Assembly (NCBI GenBank): GCA_942159475.1 | Contig: OW804096.1 | Coordinates: 141,349,442-141,413,441, forward strand | Direction: 5' to 3' | Length of the DNA: 64,000 nt | DNA from: Sthenelais limicola | Taxonomy: Eukaryota > Annelida > Polychaeta > Phyllodocida > Sigalionidae | Part shown: positions 1 through 11,130 of the stretch, in pieces | Numbering within the stretch: position 1 is the first letter of the stretch | How the letters are laid out: each line of letters starts with the position of its first letter | Notes under the pieces: generated by a model | Seen by the model: the letters and a program-made list of their open reading frames with translations, nothing else | Databases searched by the model: none | Told to the model about the DNA's origin: nothing | Made by a program: the position numbers and the translations under genes

Positions 1-957
1 ATTTTCTATTGTTGCATAATGTTTTATCCGTCTGTTCATGGATTTGTTCCTATATCTGATGTTCCATTAGCTCCTTGGGTATCATACTAACGTCTAATGT
101 ATGAGATTATCCTCAAGCTCAATAAAGGTTTCCAAATAAATCCATGTATCCATGTGTTTTCCTTTGCATGAAAATATGGTATGGCGAGCAGGAATAGGTG
201 TGGTTGGTTGTGCAGGTGGGCAGGTGGGTTATTAAACACTCACAAACAGATTTGCTGAATACACAGGGTCAGGCCCTAAAACGTGTACCATCAAGCATGT
301 TACCCATTGATTGTATTTGGTCAGATGTTGGTGCTGTATAGTTTGAATGTACATAAGTACCAACTGAATTGAATTATCTCCCATATGTTTTACATCCATT
401 GTGAATTATAAAATACTACAATATAACTCAATAATATAATTCAGGAGTAACACATTAAGCAAGGCCAAAGGAAATGTTTCACATTGTCTTTCAGCTGCAC
501 AATTAAGCAAAAAAATAAAATACAAAAATTAAACAGAAACAGAAATTTTGCATGATAATGTATTTTTGACCATAGATAAAAGTTGAAATTCTTGTTGATG
601 AAATGTAACAAAAACCACGTTTCAGTTATACAAAGATCACTGTTGATAACCTCTAATTGTACACACAGCACTGGCCTACCCCTGAGTATACATATAATGC
701 AGTGTGTGATTGTTTGATGCTGTAATGTAGATCCGCCTCCACCCTATTGATACTGAGTACATCCATTGATCTATGTGATGACCCGCACTGTTTGATGTAT
801 CCTGTTAGCGGTGCACATTTCTGAATTATTCATGTAGGTTAAGTGGTTTATACGGAAGTTCCCCCTCACTGATTTCATGTTTGCAACCATTAAAAGTAGT
901 TCAGGTGAAGTCACCAGAAAATGTACAATTCACCTGCACTATTCCTCTTAAATATTT
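1..957. repeat. Duplicated GRL 5' flank, left copy
   Basis: This segment aligns, with substitutions and small indels, to about 10039-11130. The best stretches are 241-314 against 10279-10351 and 727-775 against 10902-10950. Homology runs to base 1, so the duplication continues out of the window. The left copy ends inside the start of an M1-like element at 903-957. Confidence 0.85.
903..957 (+). mobile_element. M1-like element, left end only
   Basis: Reads GGTGAAGTCACCAGAAAATG, then ACAATTCACC and a run matching the M1 start, then breaks off. The same element is full-length at 11080 in the duplicate, so its insertion predates the duplication. Confidence 0.6.
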
Positions 958-3567
958 AATTTGATTTCAATATGTGTCTCCCTTGGTGATGCACTCTCAG
1001 TTAACATCAGTCAAAATGAATATTCTACACTTTTTGTTCTTTCCTTCCGACCTGTCTAAAAGTCATTTGACCAACATGTTGGAGTTTTTAGTCAGGCTCT
1101 TCTCAGTACAAGTAGTCAAATCTTATACTTCATCGAGTGTTTATAAGTTCAACATTTAAAACTTGTTTTCTTGTGTGCTTGTATGTTTTTGTAGCAGTAT
1201 ATCTAAGTTTAGGCTAGGATGTTTCATGTGTACAATGTAGAGAAGTTCAGTAGAGCAGTAGTTATCTATAGTAGTATTCCGTTGATAATTGAGTGATTGA
1301 TTTTTGATCATTGTAAAGTGAGATTGCATGTCAATAATAGTTCACCTTGCACAATAAATCTTTACTTAAAGCTGCACTCTCAGCTAATGTTAGTCAAGAC
1401 CAAAATATTTTCTACTTTTTGTTCCATTTTTTCAAAGCGATGGTTATTTGTCCAAAATTTCACAAGATTGTGTCTGTTTGTTTTTGATAAAAAGTTTTAA
1501 ATGTCTTGTATTTGGGGTTCCCACTGGAATAAGATCCAGTGATGACTTTCCTTATTGTCACTCACCGGCGGTCAATTTCTCTGGCCGGTTTAACCTTCAA
1601 ACTCTTGTATAACCATATAACAGCAGAATATTGATAAACTTAGTCATATAAGTCATAATATGCATGGTTAAACTTGGTCAGATTTCATTCAGATTTACTG
1701 TTTATTTTTTATGCCTGTGCTTTTATTATAAATTAAATTGTGGTGACTATAGTTACTGAGAACCAAATGAGTTGTATGAAACTGACTATACATTTGAAGT
1801 GCAGAGTCTAGTTGTATACACTTGAACGACTTGGTTAGGTGAGAATGCTTGTGTAATCAACATACAATTGTATAAGGTAGGGATAAATTTGTACTGGACT
1901 TGTATTTGTAGGATATATAAGTGATTGGGATTAAGATTTACATGTACTTTGATTGGGGGAAAGGATAGAGCCATGTATGATCAATGGAATTTTCTTCATG
2001 ATGATATGGTAATGCACAAAAAAACCCACAATAATTGGTTCTGCATGTTTGAATAACTTGATGAAAATGTCTGGCCAATAGAAATATATTTTTAAAAAAG
2101 CTGAGAAGTCAGCTTTGTTTTTTCTCTGCCATAGCTTTTTTTCCTTGCTAAACAGCTGGTAGGAAACCTTCCTTATGGAAGGAATTTGCTATTATATGCA
2201 AACAATGTTAATTCGTATTCATAGAATGGAAATTCATTACCTAAGAAAGCTAAAATAGCCTAGCAAGTATCTGATTTGTAAGAAAATATTTTATTCTGAA
2301 ACACACATTACATGGAGTGACATTATTCACAGTGATGAGATTCCAATGAAAAAATAATATGATAGCATTCTTCAGTTGTATAATTATATAATATTCATCA
2401 TTTGTCCTCAGCATACAATGAATCAATACAGATAGTATAGTACCTTTTGAGACAAATACAGTGAAAGCAAATATCAACAAAAAAATTAAGATCAATATCT
2501 AGACCTGTAAAACACCATCACAAGCGCACCCAACTTTGCTGGAATTTTGGTCAATAGAATCTCTTAAAATTTACTTTAAAAAAAATGATATCCTCAAGGT
2601 TATTTCTGTTTTTGTAGCTCATTCTACAAATGTGGAGAACCCCCCACCTGCCCTCCACACTACCTACCCACTACCTCCCATTATTAAAATGACCCCAATT
2701 TGTGTAACATAACATAATATGTTTGAGCCATTGTTGCTCCATATATGTGAGTCACTCACTAGTAGTCACAACAGGTGCCTCAAGCCCCTGCACCTTGGCA
2801 ACTGGGCTCAATGAGGCAGTTAAATCCTTTTTTCAACAGGTGGATGGCGTGAATATGATTTAGGTTATTTCATACAGGTGATTTTGTCAGAAATGGATAA
2901 TTCTGTCAGAAAATTAAGCTTCACTTGACAAATGTGGAAAGTGTCCTGCCTGGAACTTCTGTTTGCAATTTGGTCAATTTTTGTGACCGGAATTGAACTT
3001 CATGATTTTTCTTTCAACAATCTCACTTCAAAACTACAATTACTTTTAACTTTGTCAACAAAAATTGATGTGATAGATTATTCCTGATATTAATTACTGT
3101 AGTAGGTGACCAGAGTAACTACTGAGATTAATCTAATGGACTACACAATGTAGTCCCATAATCCCACACCAATATTTATCAATGGTGGAGAAGACGACCA
3201 ACTACTGGATGTAGAACCATAATCCAACACCAACTTCTGAAAACAATCTTGAAGGATAGAACATATTTTTTGTAACTATTAAATAATTATTGACCCTTAA
3301 ATGAATTTTTAAAAGCCACCAATATATCTTTTATTCCTACTGTATGAAACAATGCTGAACTGCAGTGTGATTGTGCAGTTCATACATCTTTGATAGTACA
3401 TTCGTCTTTGATCAACCTTTGACCGAAATAAACATCTCAAAATTGGTTCTCTGATAGAATATAAGTTTTATATTTCAACATCTCAAGAGAAATAATTATT
3501 TAGACCCTGTTGCCAGTGCAAACCTATACTAATACATCCCAGCCCAGGTTTACAGATGGTGGGTATA
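958..3567. other. Non-coding region downstream of the GRL gene
   Basis: No exon was recognised. Two stretches starting with GCACTCTCAG (about 988 and 1374) belong to a dispersed repeat seen again at 50.8 kb and 59.6 kb. A short imperfect tandem duplication containing CATAATCC lies at about 3140-3230. Confidence 0.5.
3330..3335 (-). promoter_or_regulatory. Possible poly(A) signal of the GRL gene
   Basis: AATAAA on the minus strand about 230 bp after the GRL stop codon is a plausible 3' end of the transcript. In AT-rich DNA this hexamer is common, so support is modest. Confidence 0.35.
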
Positions 3568-3687
3568 TTATGTAGTACACTGTAGAGTGAGGTTGGACAA
3601 CGCGGAGGTGCAGTCACACACAGGAGGTATCATAGAAGGCCTGAACTGTAGCAGTAAGAAGAAGTAAGTGAGGAGCACTCCTATGAA
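3568..3687 (-). CDS. GRL terminal exon (TM7, TYhhhhhQF signature)
   Basis: The acceptor CTTTCCTATTCCAG is followed by FIGVLLTYFFLLLQF, a 24-residue tail and TAA at 3568-3570. The exon has 39 sense codons. It is hidden from long-ORF calling because it has no start codon; the motif and splice site identify it. Confidence 0.9.
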   Translation of the reverse strand, partial: FIGVLLTYFFLLLQFRPSMIPPVCDCTSALSNLTLQCTT

Positions 3688-6600
3688 CTGGAATAGGAAA
3701 GTATACAAACATGAAAATATACTCATGCATTTATGAATATATCATATTGCAAAGTAACCGCATGAACTACTTTTAGCAATAAATGCACTCCAGGTGACAC
3801 CACTGGTTGAGTTTTCAAAGCTGAGAGCAGAGAGATTTCATCTAGCCTCTGCATACTGGAGTGACCAGAGTGACCAGAGAGGCAGTGTATTTCTAAAGGA
3901 ATTGACACGCTCTGTCAGTGTCCAATCTCAAATGATATTGTTTACAAAGGCAAAAACTTCATGTTAACCATTATTTTAGGATAAAATTTGACATTTGTTT
4001 CTAAGTAACAATAAATGAAATAGTATACCAATATGTAAACGCTGTTACAGTTAGTAGGTTCATCTTACAAAGTCTAGAATATTGCATGAATTTTATCCAA
4101 ACAATACTTTTAGCAGTTATAGATCAAAATACACGTCATAGATCTGGAACTTGGTGTAGCGAGCTCTTCAATGTCTCTATACAAGGACATTTTGCTTTCT
4201 GACTTACTGTGGTTATTGCAAAATATCCAAGATCAGTCAATTGTTTAATTAGGGTCAAAATACGTGAAAAGAAACAGAAAGAAACAATAGTAAGATTTCA
4301 ACAGAGAAGCTTTACTTACCGACAAGATGGCACTCTTGTCCAAGCAGAACATATTTCCCACAGTGAAGCCTATCTGTGTGCCATTCAATTTAGTCACAAA
4401 GAGCGTCATCTAGAAATGTAATATTTTGTGTTACAGGAATATCAGTCACTAGTCGCGAAAATTGAATTTTGAGATATTGAAAAGATGAAATCAAGTGGAT
4501 TCTAATGTTAGTAAACAGCAGAACATCTAATAAGTGTTTTTATATTTCAAGTTGGATATTTTTATTTTTGACAAAAAAGGTTTGCCATATTTCCAGGTGG
4601 ACATTTACTAGTAAAGTTGCTAAATACACTCTATAAGATAACCTTAGAAATGCAACGCTATATTTAATACACTGTCTTAAAAATTAATATAATTATCCAT
4701 GGTAAGAAAGGCGTTAAGCACCCAAAACATAAAAACGTTCCCATAAATACATCTTGGGAATAAGATGCTTTGACAAATAGCTATTTTGTGACTTGTGACT
4801 CATTTGCCAGAGATCAACACACTTGTTATAGGTCAGATCAACAGAAAATGTACAATGAGTAGCTCTACACAATAAGTATATCCTGCTAAATTAGGCAGCA
4901 AATTGAAAAATACTAGGTTCATGTGAGTATATATATCTGGTATTACATGGACTCAAATGATCTGGTTATTCATGTAAAATTCTATTTTGAACCACAGCTG
5001 GTATCAAATATTTGAGCAGCACATGTCTACTTACCTGAAGTGTGAGGTCTTCAGTAACTTGGCGCAACTTGATATCCTGCAGAACTTCAAATGCTTCATG
5101 CGCCTGTGGAAAAAGCAAGTTAATAGGATATTTATTCATACAAATGTAGTGCATCTTAGCTTCATCATATTCTGGCATGTAATGTCTATGTGAGAGGGAG
5201 CTGACATGAAGCACCACCCTTCTACAGCCTTTAAATAGGCAAGAACCGAAACGCTCTCTTTAGGTCGAGATACCACAGCTGGCATGATTTCATTCAGGCA
5301 CCGGGGCCTATCTGAGGGTGGGTGGGGCACTGACCACGGCTGTAGGTACACGTCCGCTCAAACACAGTGCAGGGGCATGCATCATGCACTCAACCTGCAC
5401 CTACACACAACATTTGTTCTGTTATTTGTTTTCCATAACTATTAAAGGAACATTAAGTAAGATGAAGATAGGGCATGGTGTTGTCTCATATATCCTAAAG
5501 TTTCATGGCAATATTAAATGTTTTTCTGTCTCTAAAATTACATTTAATGAAGGGCCCTCTCGGGGTCCATTGGAAACTGCACCCTCATAATGTAAACACA
5601 GGTGGCTTGACCCCTCTTCCAGTCAAAATTACCCATCCCCCTCTACTCTGGCCCCAGTCTACCAGTCAGCATGTCCCATTCCGAATCTTGGCTATTGTAT
5701 GTCCTAGATTACTACTACTAATTTATTACTCAAAAGCCTGTAAGATTATCAGCTGAGTTCAGCCAATAAATAAAATTATCCTGTTTTGTAATGTAAATGT
5801 CACTTAAAAAGATATCAAAGGACGTTTCCCAAAATCTTTCTAGGTATGCAAATGACTAAATTTGAAGAGAAAAGCTTGGGGTTTCAAGAAAATAAAAGGA
5901 AATCATACAATATAAGATACACCATCCAAGATAAGATGTGTTCTTTGATGTATCTAAGACTACACAACAAGATCTTAAATTGTGAGATTGATTATCTAAG
6001 TTCCATATCAACCAATACTATTTTGTTAGTGAAAATTTCTCGGGAATATTGAAACAAGTATATTGATATTTCCTGAATTCCATAAACTATTCACACTTTA
6101 ATTAAGCTGTTTTCAAAAGCTATCATGAAAGTGAAATAATTCTCAAGGACTGTGTTAGATTTAAAATCTTTTGTAAACGTTTACAATATCTTAAAACCAA
6201 TATACAACTCTTATATAAGTATATATAAGATTAGATCTACAATTATTTTTATGAAACAACCCCCTGGAATATACAAGAGCATTAAAGCATGAAAGGTCAT
6301 CAAGCTTTGTATAGATGGTTTAGATATTGTTCCCAGCATGGAGCTATATAAATATATCTTTGTTGGGATGTTCTAATTTGTGAAGGATTAAGAGCCTTGA
6401 ATATATCATTGCATATTGATGGTCTTTATAATGCTGATGTTAGGTCGCCCATGTTTCAGTAAGGATCTAGTGAGATTATATAATATATAGAGAGAGATCT
6501 ATGTAGTCTCACTAGTTCCTTACTGAAATCAAGTGAGAATATAAACTTTATTATCTCACTAGATCCTGTGTGGTCAGGAGTAATGTATGAGGAGTGACTA

Positions 6601-9494
6601 TGGGTGAACTGTAGGGTGGGGAAGTTGATTTCAAGTGTGACCACATATACTTGTATATACTCTACTTATATTATACAGTCTCACTAGATCCTTACTGAAA
6701 TCAAGTGAGAATATAAATTTTATTATCTCGCGAGATCCTGTGTGGTCAGGATGAGTACTGTATGAGGAGTGACTTTGGGTGAACTGTCAGGTGACCGCAA
6801 CGGCGAGAAGGTGATTTCAGGTGTCACCACATATACTTGTATATCTTCATATACACTCTACTTATATTATACAGTCTCACTAGATCCTTACTGTAATCAA
6901 GTGAGAATATAGAATATATGTGATCCGTTTTAGGAAAATAAGTCATAAGTCGCAAAATATGGATTTTGAGATATCATAATATTTAAACGGAGGAGATCAA
7001 GCTGATTCAAATGATAGTAAACACTAGGACACCTAATAAGTACTTCTATAATATTTTATGTTTGATATTTTTATTTTTGAAAAAAAAAGTTTGCAATGTT
7101 TCTGGATTGGTAATTACCAGTAAAGTAACTAAATATACTCCATATGAAGGCTTTCAAAACGGAAGGATATATTTAATACAATGTCCTGAAATTTGGTACA
7201 TACATATATATGACGATATCTTCTAAACCCTCCAAAAATCAGAACATTTCAATAAAGACATTTCATGAATAAAACACTATGAAAACTATCAATTTTGCGA
7301 CTTATGACTCATTATCCTGAAACACGTCATATGTATAGTCTGACTTGATCCTTACTGTTATAAATAGAATCACTTGTATTAATGAAGACTTACTTGTATA
7401 TTGAGCCATGCCGCTATGGCTGAGGTTACAAAGATGGCGCCTAGGCAGATAATTAACCAAAACACCATAAGCATGTAGAATATTGTGGTGTAGATTCTGA
7501 AGGGGTTGTAGATCATCATGTAGGCCACCGCACATGTGAGCATCAGGTTAAATACCACTTGTACACCCATCAGTGCGGACACCAGTGAATCTGCACTCTC
7601 TACCAATCTGCATCAATAAACAAGACGAAATACAATATCTTTATAATTGTATTATACTAGGAATAAAGAAGCCATTCTGTCAGCCAGTAAGACACCAGTG
7701 CATTTCCTATAAATTCATAGAATTATTTTACATTCACAAGAAGAATTGAATCATATATATGCGAACTACATGTTAATACCAAACTAATAAACTAACATCA
7801 TACCACTTTGCTCATTTCTTAATGTGCCTCCTCATTTACCGATGGAAGTTCAGCCTCTGAAGAAGCCTAAGGCATTGTAAATTCAACTAAGATTCCCTCC
7901 AATGTTTATCTTCAGTTGAGATGTCTCTACTTTACTCAAGTTAGATCTATGAATTGTTAACCAATCAATTTAAAATCATAACATACCTACTCAGCCCTTG
8001 GTGGAACTCCTTCATGAACATGACAATGTGAGTGATGCGATGATAGCACTCTGTGGTGTACTGCCTGAACTTTGTATTGTATTCCTTGATAAACAAATAG
8101 AACAATAAAATGATTAAAGTGAGCTAATAGCACAATATAAAGCATATAGGCACAGCAGGTTCAATTATCAATTAGACAGACCTTTTTTTTGCCTAATTAA
8201 TGACTTTTAAAATTAGTTTCTTCAGAAAGCATTGTTATTTTACATTCATATTAATGTGAAAAACATGTAAAGAATATTATAAACTGGTCTATCACGGTCT
8301 CCAAACTCTAGACATTCTTCTGACCATAGGGACGGTACATAGTCTGGGGCATTGGATTTTTCAGGCATTCTTTGTTGGTATGAAGCATTAAACTCCCATA
8401 GACTTAGCATTGTGGACATAACTACCATAGGCTCAGTATTGCAGAACATAATTATTCTCTGATCTTTTATTTTTATCAGAGTTTTCAATAATTCTAACCC
8501 TAAGATACCAGAGCATTTCCAAAACATTTTGATTAGGACCAACAGAATCTTTAAACCTTTAATAGAGTGTTGGATGGAATGAATATTTATCACTGGCAAT
8601 GCTAAGTCTATAGGGTTTAACTGTTTCCAGTCAACAGATATGTTTAAATGAGCAACAAAATTATGGTTATTCACACTCTGTCGCCATGACACTTATGCTT
8701 CCTATTGTCAAGGTTAACTAGTGGAATACCTTTAGTAGAAAAATAGATAAAAAAGTAAATGAGAGAACCTTGAATATTGTGCCTAGTAAGTCTGCCATGA
8801 TGACTGTATGGAGCACAGAGAAGCAGAATAAGATAGCAGTATATGTATGGCCCACCGTGACAGCCACCTTCATATTGCGTCCTGCTGGAGTATTAGCATC
8901 AAATGGCAGAGCCATCATATCCATACTAGATGTCCAGAATGACATGTAGATGGTGAAGAACACATTTATTAACGTTACCACCCAGGTGACTATAACATAC
9001 TTCCAACACCTCCTCTTGAAAGGAACCTTATCAGGACCACATGGACATTCCAGCAAGCTCCTGTACTCCACAAACAATGCCCTCCAGCCTTTTTTCTTAG
9101 CGCAGTAATGAATCATGCAAATGAAGATGAGCAGGTTGTAAATCGTCCATACAAGAGGTATACCTGCTGACATCAGATCATCCAGGGTTTTTAATCTTGG
9201 GATGATCAGGAACTTGTGGCCAGTATGCAGCAACATTATGATACTGACCAGGATACAGTACATAAATGAGAAGGAGGTGTAGCCAGACAGTACACCTCCT
9301 TTCCCATCCAGATAGTACACTCCGGCCACACGCAAACTCCATAGGTACGGCTTCAGCACATTCTCTAAATCCAGATCCACCTTCTTGTCATTTCTTTTAA
9401 ACTCTGCCTCCACTTGCACATTTGACATAACATCCGGTAAGGGCAGCATCTGTGGATCTTGATCCTGTGTTGAGGAGACTGATATTCTTCGCAT
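3568..9494 (-). CDS. Gustatory-receptor-like (GRL) seven-transmembrane protein, six exons, 438 aa
   Basis: Joined exons (minus strand): 9494-8769, 8084-7987, 7607-7394, 5103-5035, 4409-4320, 3687-3568. All junctions keep one frame to a TAA stop. Hydrophobic segments lie at about residues 75-93, 109-131, 165-187, 209-235, 286-307, 316-341 and 400-414. The last holds TYFFLLLQF, a perfect TYhhhhhQF signature of the insect Gr/Or superfamily (T406, Y407, Q413, F414). The three C-terminal introns are all phase 0, as in conserved superfamily introns. Family members are inverted 7TM ligand-gated cation channels; the ligand and tissue here are unknown. A 24-residue tail with four prolines and three cysteines follows the signature, longer than usual in insect Grs. 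The start is the first ATG after an in-frame stop, with A at -3. An additional upstream exon is not excluded. The first donor (AAG|GTTCTC) is weak; an alternative in-phase donor at 8730 would add 13 residues. Confidence 0.88.
4320..4409 (-). CDS. GRL exon 5 (pre-TM7 segment)
   Basis: This 30-codon exon begins MTLFVTKLNGTQIGFTVGNM and ends FCLDKSAILS. It matches the usual Gr layout of a hydrophobic/glycine patch and acidic residue just before TM7. The acceptor is ATTTCTAG and the donor TCG|GTAAGT, both phase 0. An M2 transposon starts 11 bp beyond the exon edge. Confidence 0.86.
4421..4821 (+). mobile_element. M2 element in GRL intron 4
   Basis: A diverged full-length M2 copy: a degraded left end (TGTGTTACAGGAATATCAGT), the AGTAAAGTTGCTAAATACAC core and a right end with GTGACTCATTTGCC. 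It fills most of the 625-bp intron and abuts the acceptor of exon 5. Confidence 0.75.
5035..5103 (-). CDS. GRL exon 4 (short intracellular helix)
   Basis: This 23-codon exon begins AHEAFEVLQDIKLRQV and ends TEDLTLQ. The acceptor is TTTTTCCACAG and the donor CAG|GTAAGT. Both flanking introns are phase 0. In Gr proteins this position is the charged segment before the pore-lining last helix. Confidence 0.86.
5104..6457. other. GRL intron 3, distal part
   Basis: Intron sequence with no recognised exon. The segment at about 5220-5420 is less AT-rich and contains short ORFs on both strands with no recognisable product. It may be an old repeat. Confidence 0.45.
6458..6916. repeat. Tandem repeat in GRL intron 3
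   Basis: A unit beginning GTCTCACTAGATCCTTACTG recurs at 6506, 6678 and 6874, spacing 172 and 196 bp. A further start, GTCTGACTTGATCC, appears at 7338 after an M2 insertion. Units share TCAAGTGAGAATATA and CCTGTGTGGTCAGGA. Confidence 0.8.
6917..7331 (+). mobile_element. M2 element in GRL intron 3
   Basis: A well-preserved copy of about 410 bp with left end GTGATCCGTTTTAGGAAAAT and right end TTATGACTCATTATCCTGAA. It is inserted into the local tandem repeat, splitting one unit, so it is younger than that array. Confidence 0.8.
7394..7607 (-). CDS. GRL exon 3 (TM5 and TM6)
   Basis: The acceptor is TTGATGCAG; the first base completes Arg275, followed by LVESADSLVSALMGVQ. The exon carries two long hydrophobic stretches and ends AAWLNIQ at donor CAA|GTAAGT (phase 0). 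Confidence 0.88.
7987..8084 (-). CDS. GRL exon 2 (intracellular loop)
   Basis: The exon encodes EYNTKFRQYTTECYHRITHI and onward to GLS plus two bases of an Arg codon. The acceptor is TTTATCAAG and the donor AG|GTATGT (phase 2). Its amphipathic, charged content fits the long cytoplasmic loop between TM4 and TM5 of Gr proteins. Confidence 0.85.
8246..8692 (-). other. 148-codon open frame inside GRL intron 1
   Basis: An uninterrupted minus-strand frame within the 684-bp first intron, starting MSWRQSVNNHN. No domain or signature was recognised. It is long for AT-rich DNA, but nothing else suggests it is translated; it could be a decayed mobile-element fragment or chance. Confidence 0.2.
8769..9494 (-). 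CDS. GRL exon 1 (N-terminus, TM1-TM4)
   Basis: This exon has 242 codons, starting MRRISVSSTQD and ending LLGTIFK. It holds a polar N-terminal region of about 45 residues, then four hydrophobic segments. A basic/cysteine loop (CPCGPDKVPFKRRC) lies between TM2 and TM3. The donor at 8768 is only GTTCTC. I prefer it because LGTIFK joins EYNTKFRQ smoothly; the donor at 8728 (GTATTC) is an in-phase alternative. Confidence 0.85.
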
Positions 9495-10038
9495 GGTCGC
9501 CTCTGTATTGTTTTTTGTCAATAACTTTAGTTTAAATGGCTCACCAAGTCCCTTTCCCAGGGTTCTTTACTTGCTCCAGTTTACTAGAGGTACAACGTTT
9601 AGTTAATTATAAAGCTGGTCTACTATTATTTGTTATCTATTGAGATGTCACCGCAATCAAATATATGACTTCATGTATTATTATTATTGGTGTGGCTATT
9701 AAGTCTTATGATATATGCTCTGATCTTGCATGTAGGATACTGGTTTTTATTCTGGCAGGAAGTTCTGATATTGATGTTAGTTCACCTGACAAGGTGAGTA
9801 TTTCTGGGTCAATATTTTAAGAGCAATAATCTTTGACCAAGCTGATTTTGGTTCAATTGTCTTAACTTGCCTGCCACCATGTCCTGTGGGTAGTTGTATA
9901 TTTCCTTGTAAGATGATATTTCTTGGTTGTTTGTATTTTCCCATTTGATGCCAATGCCAGCAGTGCACTTGTTCCCAAGTTATTAGTACTTATGTCCTAA
10001 GAGTGTATATCTATGGAGAAATATCCTAACGTTAGTGT
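9495..10038. promoter_or_regulatory. GRL upstream region
   Basis: The 5' flank of the GRL gene between the start codon and the duplicated segment. No clear TATA box or upstream exon was recognised. The promoter probably lies here or in the duplicated block beyond. Confidence 0.3.
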
Positions 10039-11130
10039 GCCATTTCCTAATCTGTTTGTTTATAGATTTGTTCTTATATTTGAGGTTCCATTAACTCCTC
10101 ACTTAGTATACCTACATTAAATGTATGAGATTCTCCTCAAGCTGAATTAAAGTTTCCAAATAAATCCAGGTAAATATTTGGTAGTGTTTTCCTTACTACG
10201 ACAAAGTATGGTATGGCGAGCAGGAATATGTGTGGTCTCTAGTGCTAGTGGGCACATTGCTGATTGTTATCAAACACTCTCAAACAGATTTGCTGAATAT
10301 GCAGGGTCAGGCCCTAAAACGTGTACCATCAAGCATGTTACACATTGATTGCACTCTGCATTGTTAAAGCTGTATTTGGTCAGATGTTGGTGCCCAGCAG
10401 TTTGGATGTACATAACTATTGACTGAAACAGCTACCATGTCTCTTACATCAATTATGAACAATAAAATACTAAAATATAACTCAATGATATTTATTAATT
10501 CAGTAATAACACAGGATGCCTGGCAAAACAGAAAATCAGACATTGTTTTTCAGCTGTACAGTTAAGCAAATAATTAAAACAAAAATTGGAAAAGAAAACA
10601 GAACATTTTCATGGTAATGTATTTCTGACCATATATAAAAGGTGAAATATCAATCAATCAATCAATCAATATATTCTTTATTTGTACCTAAATAATTATG
10701 TCGTACTTGACTACTGGGGTGGATATTTTTTCGATAATGTATGTAAAGGTCAGAAAGTTATTCATTGCTGTATGATGTATTGATGACATATAACAAAACT
10801 CAAATTTTAATTCTACAAAGATCACATGTTGATAGGCTCCAATTGTCCACATAGGGCTGGCCTAACCCACTAGTATAGTGTGTGAATGTTTGATGCATTA
10901 ATGCAGATCCACCTCCACCCTATTGATACTGAGCACATCCATTGATCTATGCAATGAGTTGCACTATTTGATGTATCCGGGTTATCAGTACACTGTTCTG
11001 CATTATTCATGTTCTTTAAGTGGTGTATATAAAAGTTCCCACCCACTGATTTTATGTCCTGCGACCATTAAAAGTATTTGGGTGTAGTCGCCAGAAAATA
11101 TGCAATTCACCTGCACTATTCCTCTTGAAT
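10039..11130. repeat. Duplicated GRL 5' flank, right copy
   Basis: The counterpart of 1-957. It carries an extra insertion at about 10651-10778 that is absent from the left copy, and a complete M1-like element starting at 11080 whose left end is shared with the left copy. Confidence 0.85.
10651..10778 (-). mobile_element. Retroposon 3' end with (TTGA)n tail
   Basis: On the minus strand the segment ends with AATAAAG followed by about five TTGA units. The duplicate at about 595 lacks it, so the paralogue shows the empty site. Tail and signal resemble non-LTR retroposon 3' ends. Confidence 0.55.

Noticed and set aside
3723..3908. Reading frame next to the last GRL exon, considered as part of the gene
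   Set aside because: It lies in intron 5 in a frame that does not join the splice sites; the acceptor at 3688 and TYFFLLLQF fix the true exon.
3568..9494. Calling the organism an insect from the Gr-type signature
   Set aside because: GRL proteins with this signature are known in many animal phyla. The repeat landscape gives no insect-specific marker, so the phylum is left open.
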